Origin: Apodemus sylvaticus
Lineage: Eukaryota > Chordata > Mammalia > Rodentia > Muridae
Assembly: GCF_947179515.1 (NCBI RefSeq)
Contig: NC_067481.1
Span: 85,677,845-85,741,844 of the forward strand
Reading direction: 5' to 3'
Length of the DNA: 64,000 nt
The position numbers and the translations under genes are program-made. A model generated the notes under the pieces. That model was given only the letters and a program-made list of their open reading frames with translations, searched no databases and was not told the origin of the DNA. Positions 12,444 through 25,526 of this stretch are shown one piece after another. Position 1 is the first letter of the stretch, and the number at the start of each line of letters is the position of its first letter.

Positions 12444-14586
12444 AAGTACAAGACATGATTGCTTTGATTAGTTCAGGCTTGGGTTTTTTTGTTGTTTGTT
12501 TATTGGTTGTTGTTTTTTAGACTTAGACCAGGTTGCAACAAATAGGATTATTTGTATGAAGATTTATTTTCTTTAAAGCCTATCACTGAACACTTCAAAT
12601 CGCTTATCACTGAGCACTTAATAGAAGATCATTGCAGCTTCCTCATGACCACTTTATAAAGGCAACATACCTTTTTATTTCCTCCTCCTGGAGACTTTTT
12701 TTCTTCTGTGATACTTGAAATTGAACCTAGAAATTCACATTGAGTTACGTCCCAACTCATCTTAAACAAAGTTTTAAAAGAGATTGTGTAACTGTCTTGA
12801 GGAAAAGGTTCAAAATATCTGCTGTCTTGAGTGTTCACTGTTTCCTGACATAAATATAATGCCAGGTGTAGTTATTGTGCATCCTGCGGATTCAGCAGAT
12901 GTTCACAGATGTGTTGCACAGAACGCTGATCACATGGTAGATCATATAGAAATTCTTTAGTAGTGTCCAGCAAGCATGCCATGAATACATTCCAAGGGCT
13001 TAGTCGCCACGTGATACCAATATTGCTCTGAATGTGTGGCCACTTATCCCTTAATTACTTATTTCGCAGAGTTTTCAAAAGCAGTATTCTGCCAGAGAAT
13101 GGGGCAGAAAGTAGACTTCAGCCATTTCATGATCACCATGGTAAATTCTTAAATCCCCAATATCTTTGAAGATGTATACATATATTAAATATGAACAACC
13201 ACATATTTTATTCATTGGGTTTTGAATTCATTAGAGACAAAAGTTAAGTTTATCTTTTTTTTTCCTCAACAACTTTTTCTCTGTCTAACTTTGTTGTCAC
13301 TTTCTTCTTTCCTACCAAATTGAAGGAAATTACAAAACAGCCACAGATAGGAAGAAAGGATCTGGCTGACAAATGCCTCAAGTGATTCTGTATTCGATAA
13401 AGCTTGATGATTCCAAATAGCAAAAGCCCTGCCTCTTCAAGGCATTCCTTGTTTTGTTAAAACATAGTCTTGAAGTTCATTTAGGGACTTGCTCAGCTCT
13501 CTGCTGACTCGGGTGATTCAGACAAGGTGTTTCTGCTCATGTCCTGATTAAATAACACAGATAAACAATACAGGGTCTAGTGTGTTGAGTGTATAGTTGA
13601 TCCATTGTTGGAATTGCTTGAACTAAGAAGTAAAATTTCTTTGATGTTGGATTGCCTATATCTTGTACGAATTGTTGCATCCCAAAGGAAACTGTGCCAG
13701 GAGATATAGACTGGTCCCCTTATAACTATGAGAAGTTGTACTCTCATAGAGAATGAGAGAAACACAAGAAAGTGAGCAGTGTTCCGTCAGAAGAGACACT
13801 GAGTCCTGTTAGCATTATCAAGTATCTTAGATAAAGCTTCAATCCACTGTGCTTTCTCAATCAGCCATCAATCCTGTCCCTGTGGTTATTTCTTCTCTTT
13901 AGCAAGCTCTCTCGTGGATTATAACCCCTTTAAGAGCAGAAATGTTTTAAAAGGATACTAAGATCAATAGCTTATGCTGTTAATTTTTTTTTAATGTACC
14001 AATATATCTGAGATAATCTTCCTAATAAGAAAACGTTTGGTTTGCCTGATAGATTCAGAATTATTGGTCCAGAATTGGTTTAGATTTCTGAGTGTAAATG
14101 AAGCAGCACATCATATTGATAAGGAAGCTGTTAACTTTTTAGCCCAGAAGTGAAATGGAAAAAACAAAACAAGAAAGAGACTGATCTCATAAATTCCCTC
14201 AAGAGCCTATACCCAATGACTTATAACTCTCCAGTAGCCTCACCTCTTAAAGGTTATGCTGTTTCCAACAGTGCCAAGCTGCCAACCAAAACTATGACAT
14301 GTATGCCTTTAGGAATAATCATAATTTACCTTAAATTACTTCATGTTAAAACTAACATGTCTCAATTGTTTCCTTTGTAATAAATTTAGAAACACAGAAT
14401 ATTTTTCGTATCATTGAGTTGTTAAAGATGAAAGAATGGAAACTTTACAGCACAGAGGGAACATATGTCAAAAGATTTTAGAAAATGAAACAGCTTAATT
14501 AGTCCATAACAACACTAGAGACACTAGAAATTGCTGGAAAAGATATGAAAAAAAATACTATCTTAAGTGGTTGCTTGGTGTCTTTT

Positions 14587-14587
<1 letters not shown>
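12444..14587. other. Nothing recognised
   Basis: The open frames at 12629-12838, 13577-13765 and 14150-14380 show no family resemblance. Confidence 0.5.

Positions 14588-14619
<32 letters not shown>
14588..14619. repeat. (CA)n microsatellite
   Basis: A clean CA array of about 15 units. Confidence 0.97.
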
Positions 14620-14623
<4 letters not shown>

Positions 14624-14689
14624 GTATAAATTCATAGTGTATATGTGTGTATGTCTGTCTGTATGTGCAGACATGTGTGTGCTGTGTGT

Positions 14690-14805
14690 GTGGATATCAG
14701 AGGAAAACTTATAAGGGAGTCTCTTCTTTTCTGATGATGAAATTTTCAGGCTTAGGCCATCAGCCTTGGTAGCATGTACCCATCCCAGTGAACTATAGCA
14801 CAGTC
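14690..14805 (-). mobile_element. Degraded tRNA-derived SINE (B3/B4 group)
   Basis: GTGTGGATATCAGAGGAAAA, CAGGCTTAGGCCATCAGCCT and GTAGCATGTACCCATCCCAG follow the landmarks of the copy at 3990. It sits beside CA/TG-rich DNA, as that copy does. Confidence 0.55.
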
Positions 14806-15060
14806 CTAGAGATGCATAGAAGTTTAAAACTGAGTTTAGCCTTCTCCATTTTCTGACATACTATGGATAGAATCCATTTTAAAGTCCAAAATTAATTCAT
14901 TTTGATCAATATTCCAATTAAAGAGATTTGAAGCAGCCAAGATGCTTCATTACAATGGTCACAAATACATACTTGCTAATAGGTAACAAAGAAGAAATCT
15001 AATTTAATTCTAGATCTTGAATTTTCTGTGTTTATTTGTGGGCTAAAATCATGAAAATAT

Positions 15061-15296
15061 ACACACGCACACACTTATGTGCACACATAGACACATAACA
15101 CACACATAGACACACTCATATACACATATTCTTACATGCACATATATACACCCACATATACATGAAAACATATAAACAGACTCAGGTAAATACACATGTA
15201 TGCATGCACACATGCATACATACACTCACACATACATACACATCCCCATACAATACACATACACACACATACACATATATACACACATGCAGATGT
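15061..15296. repeat. CA/TACA-rich degenerate simple sequence
   Basis: About 235 bp of ACACAT, ATACAC and CATACA words without a fixed period. Confidence 0.9.
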
Positions 15297-15436
15297 GAAG
15301 GGAGAGAAATGTAAAACTACATGACATGCATGTGTGTACATTTCTAGTACAATAATATTCAATTAGCTATCCATCTAATATCTATAGAGTTATTTAATTT
15401 TAGAATAACTTTAAAAACCAGTTTAATGATTTGTTT

Positions 15437-15515
15437 GGTAGAAATTGAGGCGCAAAAAGAATCAGTGATTCATTTGGTAGAGGTAGAAATTGAGGCACAA
15501 AAAAAAAATCAGTGA
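15437..15515. repeat. 45-bp-spaced tandem duplication
   Basis: GGTAGAAATTGAGGCGCAAA at 15437 recurs as GGTAGAAATTGAGGCACAAA at 15483, each followed by A-rich sequence and ATCAGTGA. The unit resembles a MIR piece. Confidence 0.85.
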
Positions 15516-15597
15516 GGTAAATTTTTAGATTGTGTACATTAGTGTCCACCCAGACACTCATGTATATACTAATAATATGTATTCTCTCTTAAGATCT

Positions 15598-15864
15598 TTT
15601 TTTTTAAAAAAAGGTTATTTTATTTATTTACATTTCAAATGTTATCCCCCTTTCTCGTTCCCCCTCCGCAAGCCCCCTCCCCAGTGACCCCTCTCCCTTG
15701 CTTCTATGAGGGCGTTCCCCCACTCACCTACTGCACTCCTGCCTCACTGCCCTAGCATTTGCCTACACTGGGCCTTCAAGCCTTAACAGGACCAAGGAAC
15801 TTCCCTGCCCATTGATGCCAAATGAAGCCATCCTCTGCTACATATGCAGCTGGAGCCATGGGTA
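15598..15864 (-). mobile_element. LINE-1 3' UTR fragment
   Basis: A T-rich start followed by TTTATTTACATTTCAAATG, a long C-rich tract and ATCCTCTGCTACATATGCAG, the same order as in the 11,840 copy, so it is a 5'-truncated L1 3' end on the minus strand. The C-rich tract differs enough to suggest another subfamily. Confidence 0.85.
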
Positions 15865-16339
15865 TCTCCTAATTATCCTGGTAAACCATGTGTAGTAACT
15901 GGATGACACCTGTTACTTTCCTAGAAATAAGCATAGTTGCATTGTAATTGGAGGTTGGAAGATTCATCCCCTTCTTCCCACTTGTTTGAAAAATTCTTCA
16001 AAATCTAAGATGCTTCTTTTGGCTTACTCTCCAAATTGAAATTAAATCTACTTGAAGAACACAAATTGCCCATATGTGGTTTTATAATCTATATTGCATG
16101 GAGTAAGTAGAAGTTATCCATCAAATGTTTAGAAGTTAAATTAGAATTCCTTTCCTTGTTTGAGTGTTTCAGCCCAGGTATAACTTCTGGTTTGGCAGTA
16201 TGTTGTATGTAAGAAAGAGTCAGATATAAGGGTTCTGAAGAACGGTTGAAGGGCTAGCCATACTTTGTAGATAATGAGTTTCTATGAAAAAAAAAAAACA
16301 AGCTCTCAAGACTGAGGACATTTGACAATCCTATTTTCT

Positions 16340-16547
16340 TTCTTTCTTTTTTTATTAGATATATTCTTTATTTACATTTCAAATGGTGTCCCCTTTCCTA
16401 GTACCCCCCTACCCATCCTCCCTCCCCCTGCTCACCAATCCACCCATTCCTGCTTCCCTGTCCTAGCATTCCCCTATACTGGGGCATCAAGCCTTCTCAG
16501 GACCAAAGGCCTCTCCTCCCTTTTGATGTCCAACAAGGCCCATTTGG
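16340..16547 (-). mobile_element. Short LINE-1 3' UTR fragment
   Basis: TTTATTAGATATATTCTTTA then TTTACATTTCAAATGG and a C-rich tract, ending at GATGTCCAACAAGGCC. It is only 200 bp long. The 85-residue open frame across it is repeat-derived and not a gene. Confidence 0.85.
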
Positions 16548-19500
16548 TTGAAAACAATTCTCACATCTGGGAAAAATGAATCGCCTGAATTGATTGCACA
16601 AAAATACATTGCACAATTACTCAGCTGCTGACCCTAAAGGGTTTTAGTGCCTTTAAGACCATATGTACACACATGTTCAGAAGACTGCTATAGGCATATG
16701 TCTTTTCTGTGTGCCATGATAAACATCAAATTACAGAACCAACAACCAATTTCTGGTATTGACAAATTGACTTCAGTAAATACCTCTGTCAGCAAGTTTA
16801 CCTTCAATCAGGACAGACAATACACACTTTGTTGTGTCTCCTATCGAAGTTTTGCTCAGAGCACACTGAGCAAATTGACAATCTTTTCTACCAAATTTCA
16901 ATAATGCTGTGGTTTGGGACTTAATATTGTAATTGCACTCTAAGCCTCAATTCATTTCTAGTATGATCCTCAGAACAGTTGAAATCCTCATCTTACAGGT
17001 TTTATATATTCATCCCAAAGCTAAACTGTCAACTTACCACCAAAGGTTTGAATTTAACTCTACAAAAGCCAGACTATGCAACACTCTTGTGATCTGGGAA
17101 ATTATAATTTCACCCCTTGCACTTAAACAGATTTTTATTTGAATAGATAAAATTTGAACTGGGTCTTTCACCACAATTTACACAAAACAAATTTCTTTCA
17201 ATAAAAAAAAAATGCAGCCTGTGTTTCATTTGTTCTTACAAGTAATTGTTAAAACTTAGACAACTTTATAAACTTTATAAAACTCATGCATTCTATATGT
17301 AAGTTTTATATAAAATATGAATCTAAATATTACATATGAGTCTAACAAAATATGAATCTTTTATCTTAAGAATACAATAGAAAAGAATGTGGACAAATGG
17401 TAGTAGTTATATAGGAACTGAGGAGATAATATTATTGTTGAGTTTTCTGATCCAACAACAACTCTACTCAATAATATTTGTACATTAGTGATGGCATAAA
17501 AGCTTGGATATTTGCAAACAACTGTAAATCCAAGAAGTTCTGTTTATACCTACATAGGTCAGGAGTAACCTGATATGTACTATAATATAGCTATTATTTG
17601 AATTTTATAACTTCTATAAATGACCAAAGAATACTCATGTCACTTCAGGTAAAGAGGCAGAAAAAAGTTGTAAGTGTTCCAAAATTTATATTTATTGTGT
17701 GTAAATACAGTCTAAAATACGTTAATTTATTCATGATGGCACAGAGCTCATGTGCATGTGTTGCACATGCATGTATATATACATGTACACATGAAGACAA
17801 TGAGAGAGTGACATTTCATTTGCTGTACAATATTTTAGAAGCCAGAAATTATATGTGTAAGGAATGCACATTTCTTGTTTTTATAATGGAGGTATGAGCA
17901 AAATGGAACTTAAAATCTATGAAGAAGTAGAATGGGAAATTGTCTAATAAAATAATTTCAAAATGTTTATTAGTGCTGATCCTTCTTTGTTTCTTAGAGC
18001 ATATTAAAGAAAAGCTCATTGCATGAATCATTTCTTATGAAAAAACCATCAAATATCCTTAAGTCTCCATAGCACAGTCCTTTGTGTTATGTCTGTATAA
18101 ATATAATTCATCCAGAAAGCCAAGGAGTTTTCTGAGAAAAGTGATTGCACGGAATAGAACCTAAGCATGTTTTTCCTTTTATCCCCGGCCCCCTTTTATT
18201 GGAATACAGATAATAGGACCCTGCTAATTGCTGCTAGAGAGTCACAGATTCTGTAGTTCAGATTTTCCCCTCATCAGGCATTATACATATTGAACAAGAA
18301 ATGAAGGGCCCGAGTGTATAATCTGCTCTTGAAAATTGCTGCGTAAGCTTCACACAGCATTACAGGTTCACTGATAAGTGTTAAGAGTACTGTTTTACAT
18401 AAATATTCCACAATATTGAATGTAAGATTTTTTTCTGCTTATAATGAGAGCTTTGATTTACTTAGAGAAAAATTATAGAATAATAATTAGGATATGAGCC
18501 TTATAATTGCTAGACTATATATCCATATTTTGGTTAAAGGCTACAGAAATATATTTTCTTTAAAGAAAGCATGAAATATCTTTAGATAACATATTGGTTT
18601 TATCATTTTAATGTGAAATTTAATGTGGATAGGTATTTAATGCCTCATATGTGAATACTGAATGTTGCTTTAGTGTAATAATATATTTTAAAGTGAATCC
18701 TTTCATGTTCAGTTCTTGGTAATTCTTGATTTGTGGTCTAAGTCAGGGAAGAGTGGTTACTCAGGTCTTTCTTAATATAGTGTGCTTAAACTCACACCAG
18801 CATTTAAATACATGTGTGAATCATAAGAACAAGATATTTCATATAGAAGATATTTCATGTTTTCATTTTCACCCCGACATATACTTTGCATGTTCTTTTT
18901 GTTTTCAAAATATCAGCCACTGGATGATTATAGTTTTCTTCAAATGAAATGGACATTTGTGTCTAGTGTGTTTGAAGAAAACCAATATACATTGAGTAGA
19001 TGTCGTGGGTAGTGATGCATTTCCTTTGTTGATGCAAATAGAACTCTATGGACTAGTAGAAACAGGAAAGAGAGTATATGTGTTTATTAGGCCAAAAGTG
19101 TAGAACTATAAATGTTGCTGCAGTTTTCCTGTTGGCAAGTCATTTGTTGTGAAACAAGAATATCAATTTTATAAGAACTTGTGCAACTGCTACTATATGG
19201 CATAATTTCTTAGCCTTGGTCATGAAAGACTGTTGACTGTAGTTACATTATCACTATTATAGAGGCTTTATTTATTTTAAGTACTTCTAATGTGCATACC
19301 AAATGTTAGCATCATCAATTATGAAGTTGGATAGAAGTTTACAGTTTCTCATCAATGAATTTTCCCAATGTAAAATTGGGAAGAAATAGAGAAGACTGTA
19401 AATTTTATATCACTAAAAAGTCACTTCAATTTATAGTTCCTGGCACATAGTAATGCAATAGTGTTTTCTAAAAGGTTACATAAAGGAGCAGGGTGTAGAA

Positions 19501-19797
19501 AAAAAAGTGGGGAATTATTTTCATTGGTTACTAACTTATGGAGAAGAGGAATCCTAGTGTTTATTTACAAAGCAGCAGCTAAAGTTAAGAATTCCAGTGT
19601 GCTATGTAACGTCTTTAAAAACTAGGAGAGGGCTAGAAAAATACAGTTTAAAGTACTTTCTATTTTTTTGAGAACCAAGATATAATTCCCAGAACCCAAA
19701 TTGCAGGTTGTAACTGTTTGAAAATCCAATTACAGGAAATCTGACATATTCTGTGACATGTGCCCACACACATGGTATGTATGTAGAGAAGCAGGCA
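16548..19797. other. Unique AT-rich sequence
   Basis: Contains a cluster of palindromes at 17749-17785 and a repeat-poor block at 18100-18420. 19345-19470 faintly recalls MIR. No gene. Confidence 0.5.
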
Positions 19798-19840
19798 TAC
19801 ACACACCACATCACACACACACAAACACACACACACACAA
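19798..19840. repeat. (CA)n microsatellite
   Basis: CA array with T and AA interruptions. Confidence 0.93.
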
Positions 19841-22476
19841 AAATGTTTGTGATAAAAGGACTAATGGATGTTTTACCTACAAATATAAAAATATTTGAAA
19901 GACAGATGTCCTCCCTGTTTTGAACATGGCAAAACATATACATGTATCAAAATTTTGCTTGACATGCTGTAAATATGTAGTTTTATGCCAGATCATAATG
20001 ATATTATTGAAATTACAACTTCTTTGGAGTGTTTCTACTTATTATATTATTAATAATTTGATTATTCCATTAGCAGTATTCAAGAATAAAATTTTCCTTT
20101 GGTCTTTGATAAATGAGGACTAAGGTAGGTGAAACTATTTCATTTATATACTGTGTAGGTAATATGATATCTGCATTGACATTTACCTGAGAAACACCCA
20201 GTAGCTTTCTCTTTATTGAAGTGTGTCTAATTCTATTTTAGGAAATTACCAGCTGCTGATAGTATAGGTAAATTTCTTTCCCAATCATGTGACTTTGGAT
20301 GAAGACAACAGTGACAGATCTGATGAGCTGCATAGCATATTAAATATTGCATTGAATTAAATTTTCATCCAACCGAAGAAATAGAAGACTGTGAAATATG
20401 GCAGGAAACCCAAAGCTTCATAGCATACATTCCAGAATGCTTCTTGACTGCATTTGATTTGTCTGGGCTAAATCACATGTAGTTAAAGCCTTACTAATAT
20501 ATATGTTGCTATTATGTCATAGTCAATTATTTATTTCCAGCATTTGGGCCAACTTAGAGAATTAGAGGCCCTAAAGCTCCTAAATGATGGCTCACCAAAA
20601 CCTAATAATAGCATCTTATGAGGACTATCTGAATTATTTTGTAATGTATTAAATGTCCAAGTCTATTAGAGAGTTAAAACTCAGGGAAATAAAACTAGCT
20701 GGATCCCTATACACACTTTAATAAGTGTTGACAAGGATAATGATTTAAAAGGACAGGATATTATTTACTTACAACTTAAAAGCCACTACTACCAAATGCT
20801 GCCTGGAGAATCCTGCCATAGTCCCCAAAATCATTTCAATTCTCAAATAAAGCCAAATTGCCAGTGTATCTGCTTTCAAGATGTCACCTGATAGTGCACC
20901 CACCTGGAGGAGGAAGGAGGGACCTGAAGACCAGGTCTGCTGAAGCCTATCGCGTTCAGCCAATAGAATGAACAATGACCTCTTCAACTGACAGAGACAG
21001 AGGCATATTTTAATCTAAGAATCAGCTAAGCTATTTGGCATAGAATAAACCTTTCTACAAGCATTCTGTAACATTATTTCCCAGGTTTATTGCAACTGTA
21101 ATTCATCACAAGACCTCAGCAAGCTTAAAATTTACTTCCAAATCCTTCTTGAAGGAATATGCTTTCCTTGGTATTTTCCCGCCTGTGGAAGCATGCACCT
21201 GCACCTGTTGAGGAAGGATTGCATTGAAAGTGGTAGAAATAAGCTTATTTTTCCCTTTCTTTTTTATTCCTCCTTTTTTGTGAATCATAATTTTCTTCTT
21301 TCCTCTGCATTTTAAAGAAGCCGGCTTCTTTATGTCTAAAGCTGCTTTCCAAATAAATCAAGGCGATTTGATTCTAAAATTTAAACACCTTTTATATGTT
21401 TAGGAAATATGCAAATGAAAGCATTGGTAGGCTTGTATGACTTCAAAAGTGAAATAGAGTCACCAGCCATGAAAATTTGAGATAAAATGAACAACAAAAG
21501 AAGCTGGTGGCAAGGTGACAGAGAGCTGGGAAGCCTGAGCACACTGGGCTCATTTGCCCTGGCAGAGCGAGCGAGCAGGCTCAGGGATAATACCACAGAA
21601 TGCTAGCATGTGCAGAAGAGAAAGATCCTGATGGAATCCCGATGTGTTTTGTTTTGTTTTGTTTTTAAAGTTCTCCCAGTGAGAATTGAATTTTGAAGGT
21701 CTGTACTGAAGGAATATGTAGAAAGTTCATGTCACAGAATGTGAAGGCAAGAAAGAATCAAGTCCTGGAAGCTGTGTGGAGGTTGCTCAGGTCTGGGTGG
21801 TTCCTGGGAGACAGCAGGGATTTCCTGTCAGTGCAATCTAATTCCTATTACTATTCTAATAATTTCCAAACAATTGCACTTTTTTTTGAGTGAATGGACC
21901 TGGAAACTTTAGAAAACAAGATTTCTTGGAAAGCCTCAGGAAGAGGGATAGGTACAAGGTCTGTTCTCTATGACTGTGGACCAAAATCAAGGAAAGTAAT
22001 GAGTAGACTCGTGCGTGCCCTATGCCAGGATCATCCCCAGAGGATTTGGTAAGGTTGTCTTCTTCCTCGTCTGATAAGATAGCAGCACTTCTGCAACAGA
22101 TATGGTCTGGCTTTTACAAGTGGCTGAGGTTTATATGTGGGGGTATCTTTTCATAGCTCATCAGAAGGCCCCAAATCAGTTCAGTTCCCTCCAATCCCCA
22201 CAGACTAGTATATCATTTTTCTTGAAAGATTTGTCACATAAAAGTGGAACTTTAACCTAATGTCTAAGCTTTAAGCATTACATTCAAAGCTTCCTTCTGC
22301 TGTTTTATTTCCTCTTTAAAAAGTACTTTTGAGCATTTGTATTGGTAATTATTACTCAAGGTGTAAGTCTGTCTTATCTGTTTTAACTGAAGAACCTAAT
22401 AGAAGATGTGTCAATATGTCTAATAGACACCCTTGGTAAAAAGGCAAAGACAGGAACACCATTAGTGGTTGAGGGA
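19841..22476. other. Unique sequence, nothing recognised
   Basis: No SINE or L1 piece until the B1 at 22492. Open frames of up to 72 codons lack motifs. Confidence 0.5.
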
Positions 22477-22491
22477 CACTAACGTGTCTTT

Positions 22492-22643
22492 TTTTTTTTC
22501 CGGTTTTTTGAGACAGGGTTTCTCTGTGTAGTCCTGGCTTTCCTGACACTCACTCTGTAGACCAGGTTGGCCTCGAACTCAGAAATTCGCCTGCCTCTGC
22601 CTCCCAAGTGCTGGGATTAAAGGCATGCGCCACCACTGCTCGG
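22492..22643 (-). mobile_element. B1 SINE with perfect TSD
   Basis: A full B1 (7SL-derived) in minus orientation, with tail T run, TTTTTTGAGACAGGGTTTCT, CTCTGCCTCCCAAGTGCTGG and GGCATGCGCCACCACTGC. It is flanked by CACTAACGTGTCTTT at 22477-22491 and 22644-22658, a perfect 15-bp duplication. Confidence 0.97.
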
Positions 22644-22658
22644 CACTAACGTGTCTTT

Positions 22659-23959
22659 AAACTACTCCTAGAAGCAGTTTTGACAATCTGAAATAGCACT
22701 AATGACAATCTAAAGTGACTTCTGAAACTACTGTGTACAATAACTGGTGTCATGGTTGGATTAGGAGTTGCTTAAATGTGTTGTGTAAACTGTCTTATGA
22801 ATGATTTCTTCCACACTCTTCGATTCTATTCATCTGACAGTTGAGGGGTTGCAAATCGCGAAGAGGGAATATAAGCAAAACTCATATTCCTATATTCATC
22901 CTATAGAGACAATGTAATTAAGATTGAGGGGGAGAGAGGCTTGAATATACACTGAAAATAAAGTATGCATAATTTTAATTTAGTTGCTCCATTCTTGACC
23001 TCTTTGGAGTCTTCAGTGTGAGTGACTATATAAGCAGTCAGGGGCTGAATTGAGTAGTTTCTACCAATTCCATCCCAGCATGAAACTCTTTTGGTCAAAT
23101 AATTCCTATAGTCACTGGTCAGTTGAGCATACTTAGGGAGAGGCTTGCCTGGAAAATCCATGCCTAGGATTAAAACAAAACAAATCAAACTTACCTTTAG
23201 TGTCCAGATGCTAGGTGCCTAGAGAAATGGCAGGACATAGCACAAAGACTGACAGGAAATCACATAATGAATGAATGAGCAGTGTTCTGCAAGTTTCTAA
23301 AGCAGGAAATGAGGCTACTGAACATGACCATGACACTGACTATGTCACTTCATATTCCTGGCAGTTCCTCTAGGTGGTCACTCCAGTGACTTCAAAATCA
23401 ACAAAACTGTCCTTAGAGAAACCAAGACACTTTCCAGATGTTGCACAGACACAGTGTCGGGGTTGGTGAATTGACGTTTCCAGGGTGTTAGTCACCATTC
23501 CAAAATTAGCCGAATCTTCTTTCTTTCTCATTGGTAAGCTTCTCTTCATGCAACACTAGAGAAGAATGCTACAAATCAAGATAGCGAGACACAGCGGAGC
23601 AGCGGAGTCTGCAGTCTTCTGGGCGATAGTGTAAGACAGCACAGAAGTTTAGGAAATCATAGTGGGCAAAGCATGATGATCAAAGAGCTAGCCTTTCAGT
23701 TGTTGGCTTATATTAGGACATTGTACCTTAAGTTTTCTTTACTGAATGAGGGACAGATATTTGTTACTTGGCCAAAGATAAACATTTTTTTCTAAAACAT
23801 TGTACAACTGAACAAGAAAGAACAAGTGCCCCAAACTTATTTCTTCCATTTAGACAGATAAATGGAGGACAGTAGTCATTCATGGAGTGTCTTCAGCCCC
23901 AGACACTTTGATCAAATCATACCAATACTTTATAAGCCAATCAATAATTATGCCTCCGC
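22659..23959. other. Nothing recognised
   Basis: Unique sequence between the B1 and the rodent repeat at 23960. The 95-codon minus-strand frame at 22901-23188 has no recognisable domain. Confidence 0.5.
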
Positions 23960-24375
23960 TTTATGGACAGCTATTGTACTGGCAGGCTTTGCATATCCAC
24001 TTGACACTAGCTGGAGCATTGGAGAGGAAGGAGGTTCAGTTGAAGAAATGGCTCCATGAGATTCAGGTATTTGGCATTTTCTCAATTAGTAATCAATGGG
24101 AGAGGGCCTGTCCTATCCTGGGTGAGGCCGTCCCTGGGCTGGTTGTCTATATCTATAGGAAAACAGACTGAGCAGGCCAGAGGAAGCAAGTGACTATGCA
24201 GCACCCTGGCCTCGGCTTCAGCTACTGCCTCCATGTTCCATCTCTCTTGAGCTCCTGTCCTGACTTCCTCTAGTGATAGACTATGATCTGAAATTGTAAG
24301 TCAAATAAACCCCTAACTTGCCTTGTGGTCATGGTGTTTTGTTGCAGCCATAAAAACCCTAACTACAACAACTGT
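23960..24375 (+). mobile_element. Rodent interspersed repeat (family not assigned), copy 1
   Basis: ATCCACTTGACACTAGCTGG, ATGGCTCCATGAGATTCAGG, GTCCTGACTTCCTCTAGTGA and ATAAACCCCTAACTTGCC belong to a repeat very common in mouse and rat DNA. It is the reverse of the copy at 63335. I could not recall its family name with certainty. Confidence 0.65.
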
Positions 24376-24652
24376 GGTGATGACAAATTGGGTGATATTC
24401 CCCAAATTCCATAATGGATAAGCTGAGATTTGAACTCAGTTGCAATATATTCTCATTTCCTTATACATTTCAGTACAATGTATTCTTAAAAAAAAAAAAA
24501 AAAACCTTCAAAATAAAAGTCAAGGAATGCTCTATTGACATTATTACAAATTGATTTTTTTGGGGGTGCTCTTGAAAGTTACCTCAGTTCTCAGCGTGTG
24601 TGTGTGTGCATTGTGGCCCATTGTATATGATCGGAGAATGTATATAGATGTG

Positions 24653-24720
24653 TCTGAGAGAAAGGGAAGGAAAAAGGAGTGGGGAAAAGGAGAGGGAAAA
24701 AAAGAAAAAAAGAGAGTTCC
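24653..24720. repeat. Polypurine tract
   Basis: About 65 bp of G/A-rich sequence (AAAGGGAAGGAAAAAGGAG and similar) with very few pyrimidines. Confidence 0.85.
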
Positions 24721-25478
24721 ATTTTCTAAGAGACTATGCATTGTTAATGCTAATTTTTAAGGGGTGTGGACAGTGACCATTCTATGAAGAGTTGTGAATT
24801 AACAAAAGTAGATTCTGTTGCCTAAGTCTCCCTTTTGTAACTGTGGGCATCTCATTCAGAAGCACACCATGCATTTCAGCTCCCACATTTTAAATTAAAT
24901 TTCCTTATTACTTTTTAAGTAGCCTGTCATGGATTATTGAGTATTTACTGTATGTTTATACTGTAATTCTCTGAAATGACATACAGTAATTGCTTTAGCT
25001 ACTGCATCTGATGACTAATTACTATAAATGTATGTAAAGAAGTAATTAAAAGCAAAAAATAAAATAAACTTTTCCCCTGAACTTTGTATTACAGATGAAG
25101 CAAACGATATGTTTTCTCCAATTCTCACACCCTCATTCCTTGATCTGTCTTCATGGTTTTTGGTAATAACAAATTCTTATGCTAGCAGAATGATAAATAA
25201 GATTTTTATCTAAACTGTAGCTTAGTCCTATGTTAGTTAAGTTACACTGGAGGTGACAGTACATTCCTAAACTTGTCCATGAGATGGGCAATCAAACTGT
25301 CCCTGGGTGTGTCCTAAAGTCTAAGAAAGGCTGTCTCTGTTCAAACATGTCTCTCCTTCAGCTTACAGTCTTAACACAAGAAGAAATAGAATGTCTCAAG
25401 ATGTCGTGCTTAAAATAGCCCCAAAGAAATTTCATGGGTAGTTGTTGAAAGGCTCATCCCATGAAAGTGTCACTAAAA

Positions 25479-25479
25479 A

Positions 25480-25521
<42 letters not shown>

Positions 25522-25526
25522 AACAA
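25479..25526. repeat. (CA)n microsatellite
   Basis: About 19 uninterrupted CA units, ending AAACAAACAA. Confidence 0.97.
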
